Shown in pieces: positions 19,325 through 29,317 of a stretch of 64,000 nucleotides of DNA. Source of the DNA: Bacillus cereus G9842 (lineage in GTDB: Bacteria; Bacillota; Bacilli; Bacillales; Bacillaceae_G). The stretch spans positions 4,440,001 through 4,504,000 of the forward strand of contig NC_011772.1 in assembly GCF_000021305.1 (NCBI RefSeq), read 5' to 3'. Position numbers and translations under genes: made by a program. The stretch's first letter is position 1. Every line of letters begins with the position of its first letter. The notes below the pieces were generated by a model. It had not been told where the DNA came from and did not search any database. It saw nothing but the letters and a program-made list of their open reading frames with translations.

Positions 19325-19423
19325 TCATAATATTCTGACTTTTTTATAACTATGCTTTACTTCATTAACTTCTTATTATATGTAGAAACTCTCCTAATCT
19401 TAAAAGAGTAAGAGAGTTTGTCA

Positions 19424-20777
<1,354 letters not shown>

Positions 20778-21752
20778 ATGAAGAAAATTCTCAGTATTTT
20801 CATAGTAGTTCTTCTATTCGCTGTTGGATGCGGACAGCAAAAAGAGGAGAAAAAGGAAACAAAAGCGGACAATAAAAATCAAGCTATAACAATTAAACAC
20901 GCTGAAGGGGAAACAAAGTTAGATAAACCAGCGAAAAAAGTAGTTGTACTTGAGTGGGTATATTCAGAAGACTTATTAGCACTTGGTGTTCAGCCAGTAG
21001 GGATGGCAGACATTAAGAATTATAATAAATGGGTAAATACAAAAACAAAACCAAGTAAAGATGTTGTAGATGTAGGGACACGTCAACAACCAAACTTAGA
21101 AGAAATTAGCCGTTTAAAACCAGATTTAATTATCACAGCTTCATTCCGTAGTAAAGCAATTAAAAATGAATTAGAGCAAATTGCACCAACAGTTATGTTT
21201 GATCCATCAACAAGCAATAACGATCACTTTGCTGAAATGACAGAAACATTTAAACAAATTGCAAAAGCAGTTGGAAAAGAAGAAGAAGGTAAAAAAGTAT
21301 TAGCTGATATGGATAAAGCCTTCGCTGATGCAAAAGCAAAAATTGAGAAAGCAGACTTAAAAGATAAAAACATCGCAATGGCACAAGCATTTACTGCTAA
21401 AAACGTACCAACATTCCGTATCTTAACTGACAATTCTTTAGCTTTACAAGTTACAAAAAAATTAGGTTTAACAAATACTTTTGAAGCAGGAAAATCTGAG
21501 CCAGATGGTTTCAAACAAACAACTGTAGAATCATTACAAAGTGTACAAGATTCAAACTTCATTTACATTGTAGCGGATGAAGATAACATTTTTGACACTC
21601 AACTAAAAGGCAACCCTGCTTGGGAAGAATTAAAGTTCAAAAAAGAAAACAAAATGTATAAATTAAAAGGCGACACTTGGATTTTCGGTGGTCCTGAGTC
21701 TGCAACATCTTTAGCAACACAAGTAGCAGATGTAATGACAGCGAAGAAGTGA
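20778..21752 (+). CDS. fpuA: Siderophore-binding lipoprotein, FpuA-type (petrobactin)
   Basis: Substrate-binding lipoprotein of an iron-siderophore ABC importer, 324 residues. Lipobox LFAVGC (Cys ~20) anchors it outside the membrane. The two-lobe Fe-siderophore fold is visible: [26 protein letters not shown] at the start of lobe 1 and [18 protein letters not shown] at the end of lobe 2. Start is ATG at 20778 (MKKILSI) after GGGGGCAG; a longer reading would begin inside the Fur box. Identification as the petrobactin receptor FpuA rests on its tandem with a fused permease next to the isd locus, as known in B. anthracis. Iron-repressed by inference. Confidence 0.82.
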   Translation: MKKILSIFIVVLLFAVGCGQQKEEKKETKADNKNQAITIKHAEGETKLDKPAKKVVVLEWVYSEDLLALGVQPVGMADIKNYNKWVNTKTKPSKDVVDVGTRQQPNLEEISRLKPDLIITASFRSKAIKNELEQIAPTVMFDPSTSNNDHFAEMTETFKQIAKAVGKEEEGKKVLADMDKAFADAKAKIEKADLKDKNIAMAQAFTAKNVPTFRILTDNSLALQVTKKLGLTNTFEAGKSEPDGFKQTTVESLQSVQDSNFIYIVADEDNIFDTQLKGNPAWEELKFKKENKMYKLKGDTWIFGGPESATSLATQVADVMTAKK

Positions 21753-21759
21753 TTACACA

Positions 21760-23796
21760 ATGAATAGCCTACAACATACACTTCGAGCAAGTCTTGTATT
21801 CGGAGGAGGAGCAGCTCTCTTGCTCCTCCTTTTCTTTATTCATATCGGACAAGGTCAAGCAAACATTTCCTATAGTATGATTATTGATGCTCTTATCTCA
21901 CCGAACCAATCACTAGAGCATCAAACTTTAATTATGCTTCGATTACCTAGGGCCGTAATTGCCATTTTAGCTGGAGGTGCTCTTGCTGCATCTGGGGTCA
22001 TTTTACAAACATTAACGAAAAATCCACTTGCTGAATCCAGTACAATGGGTATTCACTCTGGCGCATATTTCTTTCTAGTAGCGGCTACAATTTTTTTACC
22101 AAAAGGTCTGCAAATTAATTCACTTCTTTTCACATTTATCGGCGGTGCTATTACCGCTTTATTTGTATACCGTATTTCTGGTGAAAAAAAGGGAACCCCA
22201 CTTAGAATGGCACTAGCTGGTATGGTCGTTACATTAATGCTTTCTGCCTTTACTGGAACGATGCAGCTTTTCTATGAAAATGAAACAGCTGGTTTATTTT
22301 TATGGGGAGCTGGATCTCTTATTCAAAATAACTGGGATGGCGTTCAATTTGCTTTTCCATTTATCATTATTTCTTTCCTAGTTTTACTATTTATGTCTCG
22401 TAAACTCAACATTCTCTTACTTGGTGATGATGTCGCTGTTTCTCTTGGTGAAAAAACAGCAGTAACACGTCTTATCGCCTTCATTGCTGCGATCTTTTTA
22501 ACAGCAGTAATTGTAACTGTTGTTGGACCAATTGGATTTGTTGGCTTAGTTGCACCACATTTAATGCGTCTTATTGGCTACCGTCAACACTTTACTCTCC
22601 TTCTCTCTTCTTTCTTATGGGGAGCTGTACTATTACTTGGAGCTGATGTCGTTGGTAGACTAATAGATCCAACTGGGGCTGAACTTCCTGTCGGAGCAGT
22701 CACGGCAATGATTGGATCACCTTGGCTTATTTACTTAGTCTATCGAATGATGAAATCGAAACAATATATGAATGATAACGGAGCGAATGCAGCTGGAGCT
22801 AGTTCTCGCTATTACTCTTATAAAAAGGTAATCATTATCTCTATCACACTTTGCATTGTGACAATTACTCTTGGTGTTACAATCGGTAGTAACGCTTATA
22901 TCGAAAGTATTACAAATGTTATATCAGGACAATTAACACAATTTGATAAAAATATGATGATGAACCTTCGTTTACCAAGAATGCTCGTTGCTGCTATTGC
23001 TGGCGCATGCCTTGCAATAAGTGGGCTTGTTTTCCAAGGTATATTACGAAACCCACTCGCCGATCCTTCTATTATTGGTATTTCATCGGGAGCTGGTGTT
23101 GGTGCTTTAACTATTATGTATGTCTTTCCCGCACTTCCTGGTTTCTTCCTACCAATTGGTGCATTTATCGGCGGACTACTTGCAGTTGGAATTGTTCTCT
23201 TCTTCTCATGGAAATCAGGATTTAGCCCAACAGCCCTTGCTTTAATAGGAATTGGTATTTCAGCTCTCGGTTCAGCGATTATTCAAATCTTTATCGTTAG
23301 AGCAAATTTGAACGTTGCTGCTGCTTTAACATGGCTATCAGGTAGCACGTATGCAAGAGGATGGAATCACTTAGAAAATATCATTCTATATCCATCGCTA
23401 ATTCTTGTATTCATTATCTTTTTCTTAATAAAACAACTTGATGTTCTCGTACTTGGAGACGATTTAGCAACGGGACTCGGGCAACCAGTAAATAAAACGC
23501 GCCTTGCCCTCATTGTGTTAGCAACACTACTTGCATCTGTAAATATCGCAGCTGTCGGTACAATTGCCTTTCTAGGTCTTGTTGCGCCACACTTAGCACG
23601 AATCGTCGTTGGTATGAATCATCAAAGATTATTCGTTTGCTCCGCACTATTTGGAGCAATCCTTCTTTCCATTGCTGATTTACTCGGACGAACAATTGCA
23701 TATCCGAAAGAAATTCCTTCTGGACTTGTCGTTGCTGTACTTGGAGCACCTTATTTCTTATGGTTGATGAGGAAGAGTGGGAAGAAGGTTAATTAA
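21760..23796 (+). CDS. fpuB: Fused double FecCD-type iron-siderophore permease, FpuB-type
   Basis: A 678-residue permease made of two tandem FecCD units, roughly 1-330 and 345-678, ~20 helices in total. Each half carries its own copy of the family motifs: [20 protein letters not shown] / [37 protein letters not shown] / [17 protein letters not shown], and a closing [17 protein letters not shown] / [17 protein letters not shown]. Such a fused chain replaces the usual permease pair, as in E. coli FhuB. It starts 7 bases after fpuA. No ATPase gene follows; B. anthracis FpuB is known to use ATPases encoded elsewhere. Confidence 0.85.
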   Translation: MNSLQHTLRASLVFGGGAALLLLLFFIHIGQGQANISYSMIIDALISPNQSLEHQTLIMLRLPRAVIAILAGGALAASGVILQTLTKNPLAESSTMGIHSGAYFFLVAATIFLPKGLQINSLLFTFIGGAITALFVYRISGEKKGTPLRMALAGMVVTLMLSAFTGTMQLFYENETAGLFLWGAGSLIQNNWDGVQFAFPFIIISFLVLLFMSRKLNILLLGDDVAVSLGEKTAVTRLIAFIAAIFLTAVIVTVVGPIGFVGLVAPHLMRLIGYRQHFTLLLSSFLWGAVLLLGADVVGRLIDPTGAELPVGAVTAMIGSPWLIYLVYRMMKSKQYMNDNGANAAGASSRYYSYKKVIIISITLCIVTITLGVTIGSNAYIESITNVISGQLTQFDKNMMMNLRLPRMLVAAIAGACLAISGLVFQGILRNPLADPSIIGISSGAGVGALTIMYVFPALPGFFLPIGAFIGGLLAVGIVLFFSWKSGFSPTALALIGIGISALGSAIIQIFIVRANLNVAAALTWLSGSTYARGWNHLENIILYPSLILVFIIFFLIKQLDVLVLGDDLATGLGQPVNKTRLALIVLATLLASVNIAAVGTIAFLGLVAPHLARIVVGMNHQRLFVCSALFGAILLSIADLLGRTIAYPKEIPSGLVVAVLGAPYFLWLMRKSGKKVN

Positions 23797-23831
23797 AAAG
23801 GAGGCTTCGTTTTAGAAGCCTCCTTTTTATA
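23796..23831 (+). terminator. Terminator of fpuAB
   Basis: AAAAAGGAGGCTTC-GTTTTA-GAAGCCTCCTTTTTA, strong stem with T tail. Confidence 0.9.
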
Positions 23832-23837
23832 TACTAA

Positions 23838-23996
23838 ATAAAGTGAAACTTTAATTAGTGGGGGGTTTCTTCATCCCCGCTGATTATTAGCCCACACCAA
23901 TCGGACTTTTATGAGCAGTGGATCTCCCACCTAACTTCTTTGCTCCAGCCGAATCTTGAGGTGGAAGTTTTACTGTCCGACGAATAGCCGGATAAA
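23838..23996. repeat. bcr1-like dispersed repeat, copy 2
   Basis: A 159-bp element in the same orientation as copy 1 at 19114-19267, with the same boundaries (ATAAAGTGAAAC... to ...GGATAAA) and the same hairpin arms near its left end (GTGGGG/CCCCGC). It fills the whole gap between the fpuB terminator and the stop codon of the next gene; its last base directly abuts that stop codon. Confidence 0.8.
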
Positions 23997-24896
23997 TTAC
24001 TCTGATCTCACTAATTTCACAGATTTAGTACTCCCCATAAACTCATGATGTACAGTTAATGTGTTCTCCTCAATTTTCAAATCAGCCTTATGCTTTATTT
24101 CCCCCACTAAAAATACAAGCTCTACAGAAATAATCCCTTGGTCCACACTTAATATTCGAAAGTCTCCTATAGTAGTCCCTTTCCCAAAAATATTATGTTC
24201 CATAAATTCTCCGCCTGTTTTCTCACTATTAATAGATTCTATTTCCAACCCAACTGGCCTGTCTGTACTTTCTGATGACATCCAAGACCCCTTTAACTTT
24301 CCAATATCAGCCTCTTTTTTCTTTTCATTTTTTAACTCTTCCTCTTTTTTCTTAACTTCTGCTTGTTGAGTTAGTAAGCCATCGATTTGCTTATTCAGCT
24401 CTTCGGCCCGTTGATTTTCCGAAATAAATTGTTGATTTTGGCCAGTATCGTTAACAATTTTATTTACTATCCCTTTAGCCTCTTCATACTTTTTATCACT
24501 CTTTAACTTCTCTGCCTTTTCCAATTGACCTATATATTGACCTTTTAACTCTTTATGCTCTATGAGCGAATCTTTTTGTTCTTTCGCTTGACTTTGAAGG
24601 ATTGCGGAACCATCTTTCATCTTTTCTACTTCTTGAAACAAACCTATTGCTTGTTCTATATTTCCACTCGATTTCTCTTTTATCGAACTTATCATCTTAG
24701 TAGTTTGGTCTTTTAATACCTTTGCTTCTTTATCATCCTTTTTCTCTTCTAATGCTAGCTCAAATGATGCTACTGCCGTGTCATATTCTTTACTCGCTAA
24801 CGCCAATTTCCCTTGATCCATTGCTTTTTTATAGGTTTCATTGCTACATCCTACCATTAAAAATAAAATTATGATTCCTAAAATCAATCTTTTCAT
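23997..24896 (-). CDS. Uncharacterised lipoprotein with TPR-like and coiled-coil regions
   Basis: A 299-residue predicted lipoprotein: signal with lipobox LMVGC (Cys16), then a TPR-like helix pair (ALASKEYDTAVASFELALEEKKDDKEA, residues ~32-58, quoted in part as its register), a Lys/Glu-rich helical stretch up to ~200 with a coiled coil near 185-200, and a ~95-residue C-terminal beta-rich domain (GSWMSSES...KSVKLVRSE). No enzyme motif is visible and I do not recognise the family. Monocistronic; the bcr1-like repeat sits where its terminator would be expected. Confidence 0.75.
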   Translation of the reverse strand: MKRLILGIIILFLMVGCSNETYKKAMDQGKLALASKEYDTAVASFELALEEKKDDKEAKVLKDQTTKMISSIKEKSSGNIEQAIGLFQEVEKMKDGSAILQSQAKEQKDSLIEHKELKGQYIGQLEKAEKLKSDKKYEEAKGIVNKIVNDTGQNQQFISENQRAEELNKQIDGLLTQQAEVKKKEEELKNEKKKEADIGKLKGSWMSSESTDRPVGLEIESINSEKTGGEFMEHNIFGKGTTIGDFRILSVDQGIISVELVFLVGEIKHKADLKIEENTLTVHHEFMGSTKSVKLVRSE

Positions 24897-25049
24897 AATA
24901 TCTCCCTAAATTAATATAATTCTATATACACTCAATAGCATCATAAAATTTATATATAAAATTTTAAATACCATCATTAAAACATAAAGGGAACTTGTCA
25001 TTTCTTCTCGAACTTAATCTATGAACATAAGTAGAGGGGGATAACAATA

Positions 25050-25553
25050 ATGTACCAAACAATTGAAGGCTTTTTACAATCATGGACATACGAAGCAGAG
25101 TCTACTCAGAAAATGCTTGATTCATTAACCGATGCATCTTTATCACAGGAAATTGCACCTGAACATTGGACTTTAGGAAGAGTTGCTTGGCATATCGTGA
25201 CGGCAATTCCTGTGATACTATCTGGCACAGGGCTAAAGTTTGAAGGAGAAACGACAGATTATCCTGTTCCAACTTCTGCAAAAACAATTGCAGATGAATA
25301 CCGTAAAGTAAACGCGGCTTTTGTTGAAACACTTCAAAGTAAATGGACTGATAAAGACTTAGCTACTATTAATGACTTCTTTGGTCGCCCTATGCCGAAT
25401 TCTATATTTTTAATGACACTCATTAATCATCAAAATCACCACCGCGGGCAAATGACGGTTTTAATGCGACAAGCCGGCTTAACAGTTCCTGGCGTATATG
25501 GTCCCGCAAAAGAAGAATGGGCTGCGGCTGGAATGGAAGCTCCTAAAATGTAA
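25050..25553 (+). CDS. DinB-family metal-binding protein
   Basis: Four-helix-bundle protein of the DinB/YfiT superfamily, 167 residues. The metal-binding histidine triad is visible as WHIV (~H48) and NHQNHHRGQ (~H126 and H130). Members act as thiol-dependent (often bacillithiol) transferases or are damage-inducible with unknown function; no choice can be made here. Ribosome site AGAGGGGGATAACA precedes ATG at 25050. Monocistronic, with its own terminator. Confidence 0.83.
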   Translation: MYQTIEGFLQSWTYEAESTQKMLDSLTDASLSQEIAPEHWTLGRVAWHIVTAIPVILSGTGLKFEGETTDYPVPTSAKTIADEYRKVNAAFVETLQSKWTDKDLATINDFFGRPMPNSIFLMTLINHQNHHRGQMTVLMRQAGLTVPGVYGPAKEEWAAAGMEAPKM

Positions 25554-25555
25554 CG

Positions 25556-25594
25556 ACAAAAAAGACAAGATGTTTACATATCTTGTCTTTTTCT
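25556..25594 (+). terminator. Terminator of the DinB gene
   Basis: AAAAAAGACAAGATG-TTTA-CATATCTTGTCTTTTT hairpin; it may also serve the convergent exporter operon. Confidence 0.85.
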
Positions 25595-25616
25595 GTAACT
25601 TGTTTCATGTGAAACT

Positions 25617-26309
25617 TTATAATGCATCTTCACTCTCAATATTTTTAATCCCAAAATAAGCAATCACCATACCGATCGCTGCAAATGTGAATTGAAGAGG
25701 TAGAAAAGTCGCTATCGGAAATATTGGCTGGTTATTAATTGCGATTGACACAACAATAATAGATGAAACAATTGTAGTTGGCACTGAACGTTTACGCATT
25801 CCGAAATATAGCGGGATTAAACTTATTCCCGCAGTTGCAATGGCTAAAGGAACAAGATTTATTCCTTCTTGCACTAATTGATCTACTGTAAATGGATTAG
25901 GAAGAATTGAAAAATAGCTATCTATCCCAAAGAAAACTCCTACTATTAAAATGTTAGATACAATAACTGTTATAAATGTTAATGTCGCTGTAATGACCAA
26001 CTTACTAATCATCATTTTTCTCCGATTAATAGGATAAGAAAACATAAGTATTATTGTTTTATTTTTATATTCACCAATTATTAACCTTGCGATTAACACA
26101 CTACCAAAAACAATAAATGTTGCTCTTACTAATGTACTAGCCGTTAACAACATCATCTGCGGATCTCTTATTTCCGGATCACCTTCTACTTGAGCAACGA
26201 TGCTCGTAAAGATCATTAATGCCAGTATAGTAATATTTACAATAACTGCCCCTTTTACGTACCAGCCAAGCTTAAATTTTTTCAATTCTAGCTTCATAAG
26301 ACGTAACAT
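25617..26309 (-). CDS. ABC-2 permease, YcbO-like (second permease)
   Basis: A 230-residue membrane protein with six predicted helices and no ATPase motif. The N-terminus MLRLMKLELKKFKLGW and the segment RLIIGEYKNKTIILMFSYPINRRKMMISKL are typical of the bacitracin/lantibiotic-type export permeases. It is paralogous to the permease at 26439-27143 (shared MLRLMKLE-KK start, EYKNKT and FGMRKRS/KS-PTT blocks), so the exporter is probably a heterodimer. Start follows GGAAAGGAGGACTATC. Last gene of the exporter operon. Substrate unknown; peptide antibiotic resistance is inference. Confidence 0.8.
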   Translation of the reverse strand: MLRLMKLELKKFKLGWYVKGAVIVNITILALMIFTSIVAQVEGDPEIRDPQMMLLTASTLVRATFIVFGSVLIARLIIGEYKNKTIILMFSYPINRRKMMISKLVITATLTFITVIVSNILIVGVFFGIDSYFSILPNPFTVDQLVQEGINLVPLAIATAGISLIPLYFGMRKRSVPTTIVSSIIVVSIAINNQPIFPIATFLPLQFTFAAIGMVIAYFGIKNIESEDAL

Positions 26310-26401
26310 GATAGTCCTCCTTTCCCCTGAAACACCTTAACCCCCAAAACCACACTAGCAATTGTAATAAGTAAAATTGCAATTACTATTATCTTTTTCA
26401 C
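26294..26401 (-). CDS. Possible 35-residue single-helix membrane peptide
   Basis: A short GTG-started frame between the two permease genes: KKIIVIAILLITIASVVLG followed by KVFQGKGG, a textbook single transmembrane segment with basic N-terminus. TGGGG lies 6-10 bases before the GTG. Its end overlaps the start of the downstream permease by 16 bases, which would couple translation. No family recognised; it could be chance. Confidence 0.4.
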   Translation of the reverse strand: MKKIIVIAILLITIASVVLGVKVFQGKGGLSCYVL

Positions 26402-26438
26402 CATTCATACCCCAGTTCGTTGTTGTTTTAAGCTTACT

Positions 26439-27143
26439 TCATGCCACATCAACCTTGTCGATTTTACGATAAGATAGATAACTAATGAAAATCCCTAATA
26501 AACAGAGCACAATTGGGATAGCTATAAAATCAAACATACTTACTTGACCGTTTCCAGCCCCAACGTTACCACTAATCAGCATACCAATTATTACTGCGGA
26601 AGTAATCGTTGTAGGTGTCGATTTCTTTCTCATTCCAAAAAATAAAGGAATTAAACTTATACCAGATATCATAAATGCACTTATAATAGTAGCTGGAACG
26701 ATAGCTATTATTTCGCCTATCGTAGCAGGTGTTTCAATCAGTCCCATCATTGGACTCACAAAATAAACGAGCAAACTAATAATGAAAGTAGCGATAATCG
26801 TGCTCACAAAACAAAAACAAAAAACAATTGTTAATTTCGCCCTCATTAGCATTTTCCTTTGCAGCGGGTACATAAACGATAGTTGCATTGTTTTGTTCTT
26901 ATACTCGTCTATTACTAACCGTGATAAAATGACCGAACTAAAAATAATGAATGTTATCCTAATAAAAGTGTTTATTAAAACCATTTGTTGCGTGAAGTCA
27001 AAGAAGAGCACGTCTCCCTCGGCTTTAATTCCCAACGCCATAAGGCTTACTGCAGCGAAAATTGCTATAATACAAATTGCTACCCCTTTAAAGTAACTAG
27101 ATAATTTATGTTTCTTCCATTCGAGCTTCATTAATCTAAGCAT
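26439..27143 (-). CDS. ABC-2 permease, YcbO-like (first permease)
   Basis: A 234-residue six-helix permease of a bacitracin-type exporter. Start at 27143 (MLRLMKLEW) follows GGAGGAG at 27152-27158, so the longer GTG reading is rejected. It shares the LSRLVIDEYKNKTMQLSFMYP cytoplasmic motif and the FGMRKKSTPTT block with the second permease gene; the two probably arose by duplication. It lies between two tiny membrane ORFs and downstream of the ATPase. B. subtilis YcbO has a single permease, so the duplication is a difference. Confidence 0.82.
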   Translation of the reverse strand: MLRLMKLEWKKHKLSSYFKGVAICIIAIFAAVSLMALGIKAEGDVLFFDFTQQMVLINTFIRITFIIFSSVILSRLVIDEYKNKTMQLSFMYPLQRKMLMRAKLTIVFCFCFVSTIIATFIISLLVYFVSPMMGLIETPATIGEIIAIVPATIISAFMISGISLIPLFFGMRKKSTPTTITSAVIIGMLISGNVGAGNGQVSMFDFIAIPIVLCLLGIFISYLSYRKIDKVDVA

Positions 27144-27177
27144 ACAAACCACTCCTCCATTCTTTATATAACTGTCT

Positions 27178-27339
27178 TTATGCTGCTAACATTCTAATTC
27201 CAGCAGTAACGAAGCTTAACATTCCTATCACTAGTAGAATTAACAACCATTTCCGCTCTGGTTTTCTATAATATAAAATTCCACTTATTAGCATTACGAT
27301 AAATCCACTTACCAGGTTCAGCCACAGTCCATTAAGCAT
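27178..27339 (-). CDS. Small membrane protein, 53 residues, in the exporter operon
   Basis: ATG at 27339 lies inside the last codons of the ATPase gene (8-base overlap), so translation is coupled. The product has two hydrophobic helices (~8-23 and ~31-48) separated by a basic turn YYRKPERKW, and ends RMLAA. Position, coupling and clean two-helix hydropathy support a real gene. I do not recognise a family; an accessory subunit of the exporter is inference. Confidence 0.65.
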   Translation of the reverse strand: MLNGLWLNLVSGFIVMLISGILYYRKPERKWLLILLVIGMLSFVTAGIRMLAA

Positions 27340-28255
27340 GAATACCTTCTCCATCCATTACATTTAAGAAATATTCTTCTAAGGAACTATGTTTCTTATT
27401 AATACTTTCAATTTCCACATCGTTCATAATAAGTGCTTTTGAAATGGCCTGCTGAGACACTGACGTATCATACACACGAATCATGGTTCCACTCATTATT
27501 TTGTAGTTTTTTATACCAAGTTTATCTTCTAAAATATAAGCTGCACGTTTCACATCAGGAACAGTGATTTCAATGTACTCTGTTTGCTTTCCGTTAATAC
27601 TCTTCATTGAAACTTCTTTTATTAGTTTTCCATTTTGAATCACACCAATTGTATCGGCCATTAATTCCATCTCACCTAAAATATGACTAGAAACTAATAA
27701 TGTAATACCGTATTCTTTGCAGAGCATTTTAAATAAGTCTCGTAACTCTTTAATGCCAATTGGATCTAAACCGTTAATTGGTTCATCTAAAATGAGCAAT
27801 TCTGGCTTTGTCACGATTGCCCTTGCAATACCGAGTCGTTGTTTCATTCCTAATGAAAAATCTTTTACTTTTTTATTATCTACCCCTTGTAGTTTCACTA
27901 AATGTAAAGCATGGTCAATTGCATTTTTATCGTAGTAGCCCATATATTCACAATGCAGGTCTAAGTTTTCTTTCGCCGTTAATTTATCATAAAAGATTGG
28001 GTATTCAATAATTGTCCCCATTCTTTTTAATACTTCATACGATGTATCTGTTAATTTCTCACCGAAAATTTCTATATCACCACTCGTCGGTTTTATTAAA
28101 TTTGTAATCATTTTCATAATCGTTGTTTTACCAGCACCGTTTGGTCCTAAAAAACCATAAATTTCTCCTTTTTTCACATGCATGTTAACACCGGAAATAA
28201 CTTCTTTCCCTTTAAACACTTTCGTTAACTGGTTTGTTTTTACTATATATGTCAT
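27332..28255 (-). CDS. ABC exporter ATP-binding protein, BcrA/YcbN-like
   Basis: ATPase of 307 residues, equal in length to B. subtilis YcbN. Walker A GPNGAGKTT (~38), signature FSLGMKQRLGIARAI (~134), Walker B LLILDEPINGLDP (~154), switch histidine SSH. The C-terminal third is the regulatory extension of the bacitracin-exporter type. Start ATG at 28255 follows AAAGGGGAAAGTAAC. First gene of the exporter operon, placed after a two-component system, and controlled by it most likely (see the direct repeat at 28325-28343). Confidence 0.85.
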   Translation of the reverse strand: MTYIVKTNQLTKVFKGKEVISGVNMHVKKGEIYGFLGPNGAGKTTIMKMITNLIKPTSGDIEIFGEKLTDTSYEVLKRMGTIIEYPIFYDKLTAKENLDLHCEYMGYYDKNAIDHALHLVKLQGVDNKKVKDFSLGMKQRLGIARAIVTKPELLILDEPINGLDPIGIKELRDLFKMLCKEYGITLLVSSHILGEMELMADTIGVIQNGKLIKEVSMKSINGKQTEYIEITVPDVKRAAYILEDKLGIKNYKIMSGTMIRVYDTSVSQQAISKALIMNDVEIESINKKHSSLEEYFLNVMDGEGIHA

Positions 28256-28324
28256 GTTACTTTCCCCTTTCGCAATACTCTATATTTCTATAATAGACAA
28301 CAGAAATCTCTTTTTTCTTACCCG

Positions 28325-28343
28325 TTCCTTACAAATTCCTTAC
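28325..28343 (-). promoter_or_regulatory. Putative response-regulator site at the exporter promoter
   Basis: Minus strand GTAAGGAA-TTT-GTAAGGAA: a perfect 8-bp direct repeat with 11-bp period, the spacing used by OmpR-type regulators, about 70 bases upstream of the ATPase start. Confidence 0.6.
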
Positions 28344-28349
28344 GCTGAA

Positions 28350-28384
28350 AAAAAGCTTGTAGAATTTACTTCTCTACAAGCTAA
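28350..28384 (-). terminator. Terminator of the two-component system operon
   Basis: AGCTTGTAGA-GAAGTAAATT-CTACAAGCTTTTTTTC (minus strand), overlapping the kinase stop; it separates the regulator genes from the exporter operon. Confidence 0.85.
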
Positions 28385-29316
28385 AACAGCATCTTTTTTA
28401 ATACAACTGTAAAAATTGTTTTTTCATAGGGCTTACTAGAAAGATGTATTTCTCCGTCCATCGCTTCCACAAGCCGTTTCGTAATCGTTAATCCTAGACC
28501 GCTTCCTTGGTACGATCTATTTCTTGAATCTTCAAGTGTGTACATTCGCTCAAACACTTTATCAATATGAGATTCATCAATTCCTTTTCCTTTATCCCAT
28601 ACGTCTATATACACACTCGTTTCATCATCTCTTAAAGTCATACCGAGTGTCTTTCCATCATCTCCATATGTAATTGCATTTGATATTAAATTATTCAATA
28701 CTCTGCCTAATACTTCTACATTTCCAAGTGCGTATATATTTCTTTCTGGTATATCAATATGAACCTGAAAACCTTTCGTCGTCACTAAATCATAAAAAGA
28801 TAAAATCTTCTCGCGGCAAACTTCATTCATATTTACTTTTGTCATTTCAATTGCTTTGTCACCAGATTCTAATTTTGCCAAATCAAAAAACTTATGAATT
28901 AGCTCCATCACTTCTAATGTTTTCGTATGCACTTTTTCAAGTAATATTTGTTGTTCTTCTTCACTTATCGTTTTATCCTTATTTAACATTTCTGTATATC
29001 CAAGAATAACTGTTAGTGGTGTTTTCAAGTCATGCGAAATATTTGAAAGCATTTTTCTCATCGAAATTTCTACTTTGGCATGATCTGCATTCGTTTTCTG
29101 TTTTGCATCTAATAATTGATTAATTGCCACTAATAATTTTTGCAATTCTAGATCATCTGTCATAACGAGTAACGTCTCGCCTGTTTTGTCATTTACAATA
29201 CTTTCTAACTTTTCATATGTGTATCGTAAATTTTTACTACTATTTTTTCTCATTTTATATTGCATATAAATGACACATAACAATATAAAAATAATACCTA
29301 TTAACAAATTGACCAT
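28381..29316 (-). CDS. Sensor histidine kinase, YcbM-like
   Basis: Membrane kinase of 311 residues, the length of B. subtilis YcbM. One short N-terminal helix (2-19) and no extracytoplasmic sensor domain, then a linker, the phosphorylated His in NISHDLKTPLTVILGY (~105), N box NNLISNAITYG, G1 DKGKGI, and G2 GSGLGLTITKRL. Intramembrane-sensing kinases of this shape often detect cell-envelope stress or flux through a partner transporter; here that partner would be the adjacent exporter. One base separates it from the regulator gene. Confidence 0.85.
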   Translation of the reverse strand: MVNLLIGIIFILLCVIYMQYKMRKNSSKNLRYTYEKLESIVNDKTGETLLVMTDDLELQKLLVAINQLLDAKQKTNADHAKVEISMRKMLSNISHDLKTPLTVILGYTEMLNKDKTISEEEQQILLEKVHTKTLEVMELIHKFFDLAKLESGDKAIEMTKVNMNEVCREKILSFYDLVTTKGFQVHIDIPERNIYALGNVEVLGRVLNNLISNAITYGDDGKTLGMTLRDDETSVYIDVWDKGKGIDESHIDKVFERMYTLEDSRNRSYQGSGLGLTITKRLVEAMDGEIHLSSKPYEKTIFTVVLKKMLF

Positions 29317-29317
29317 A

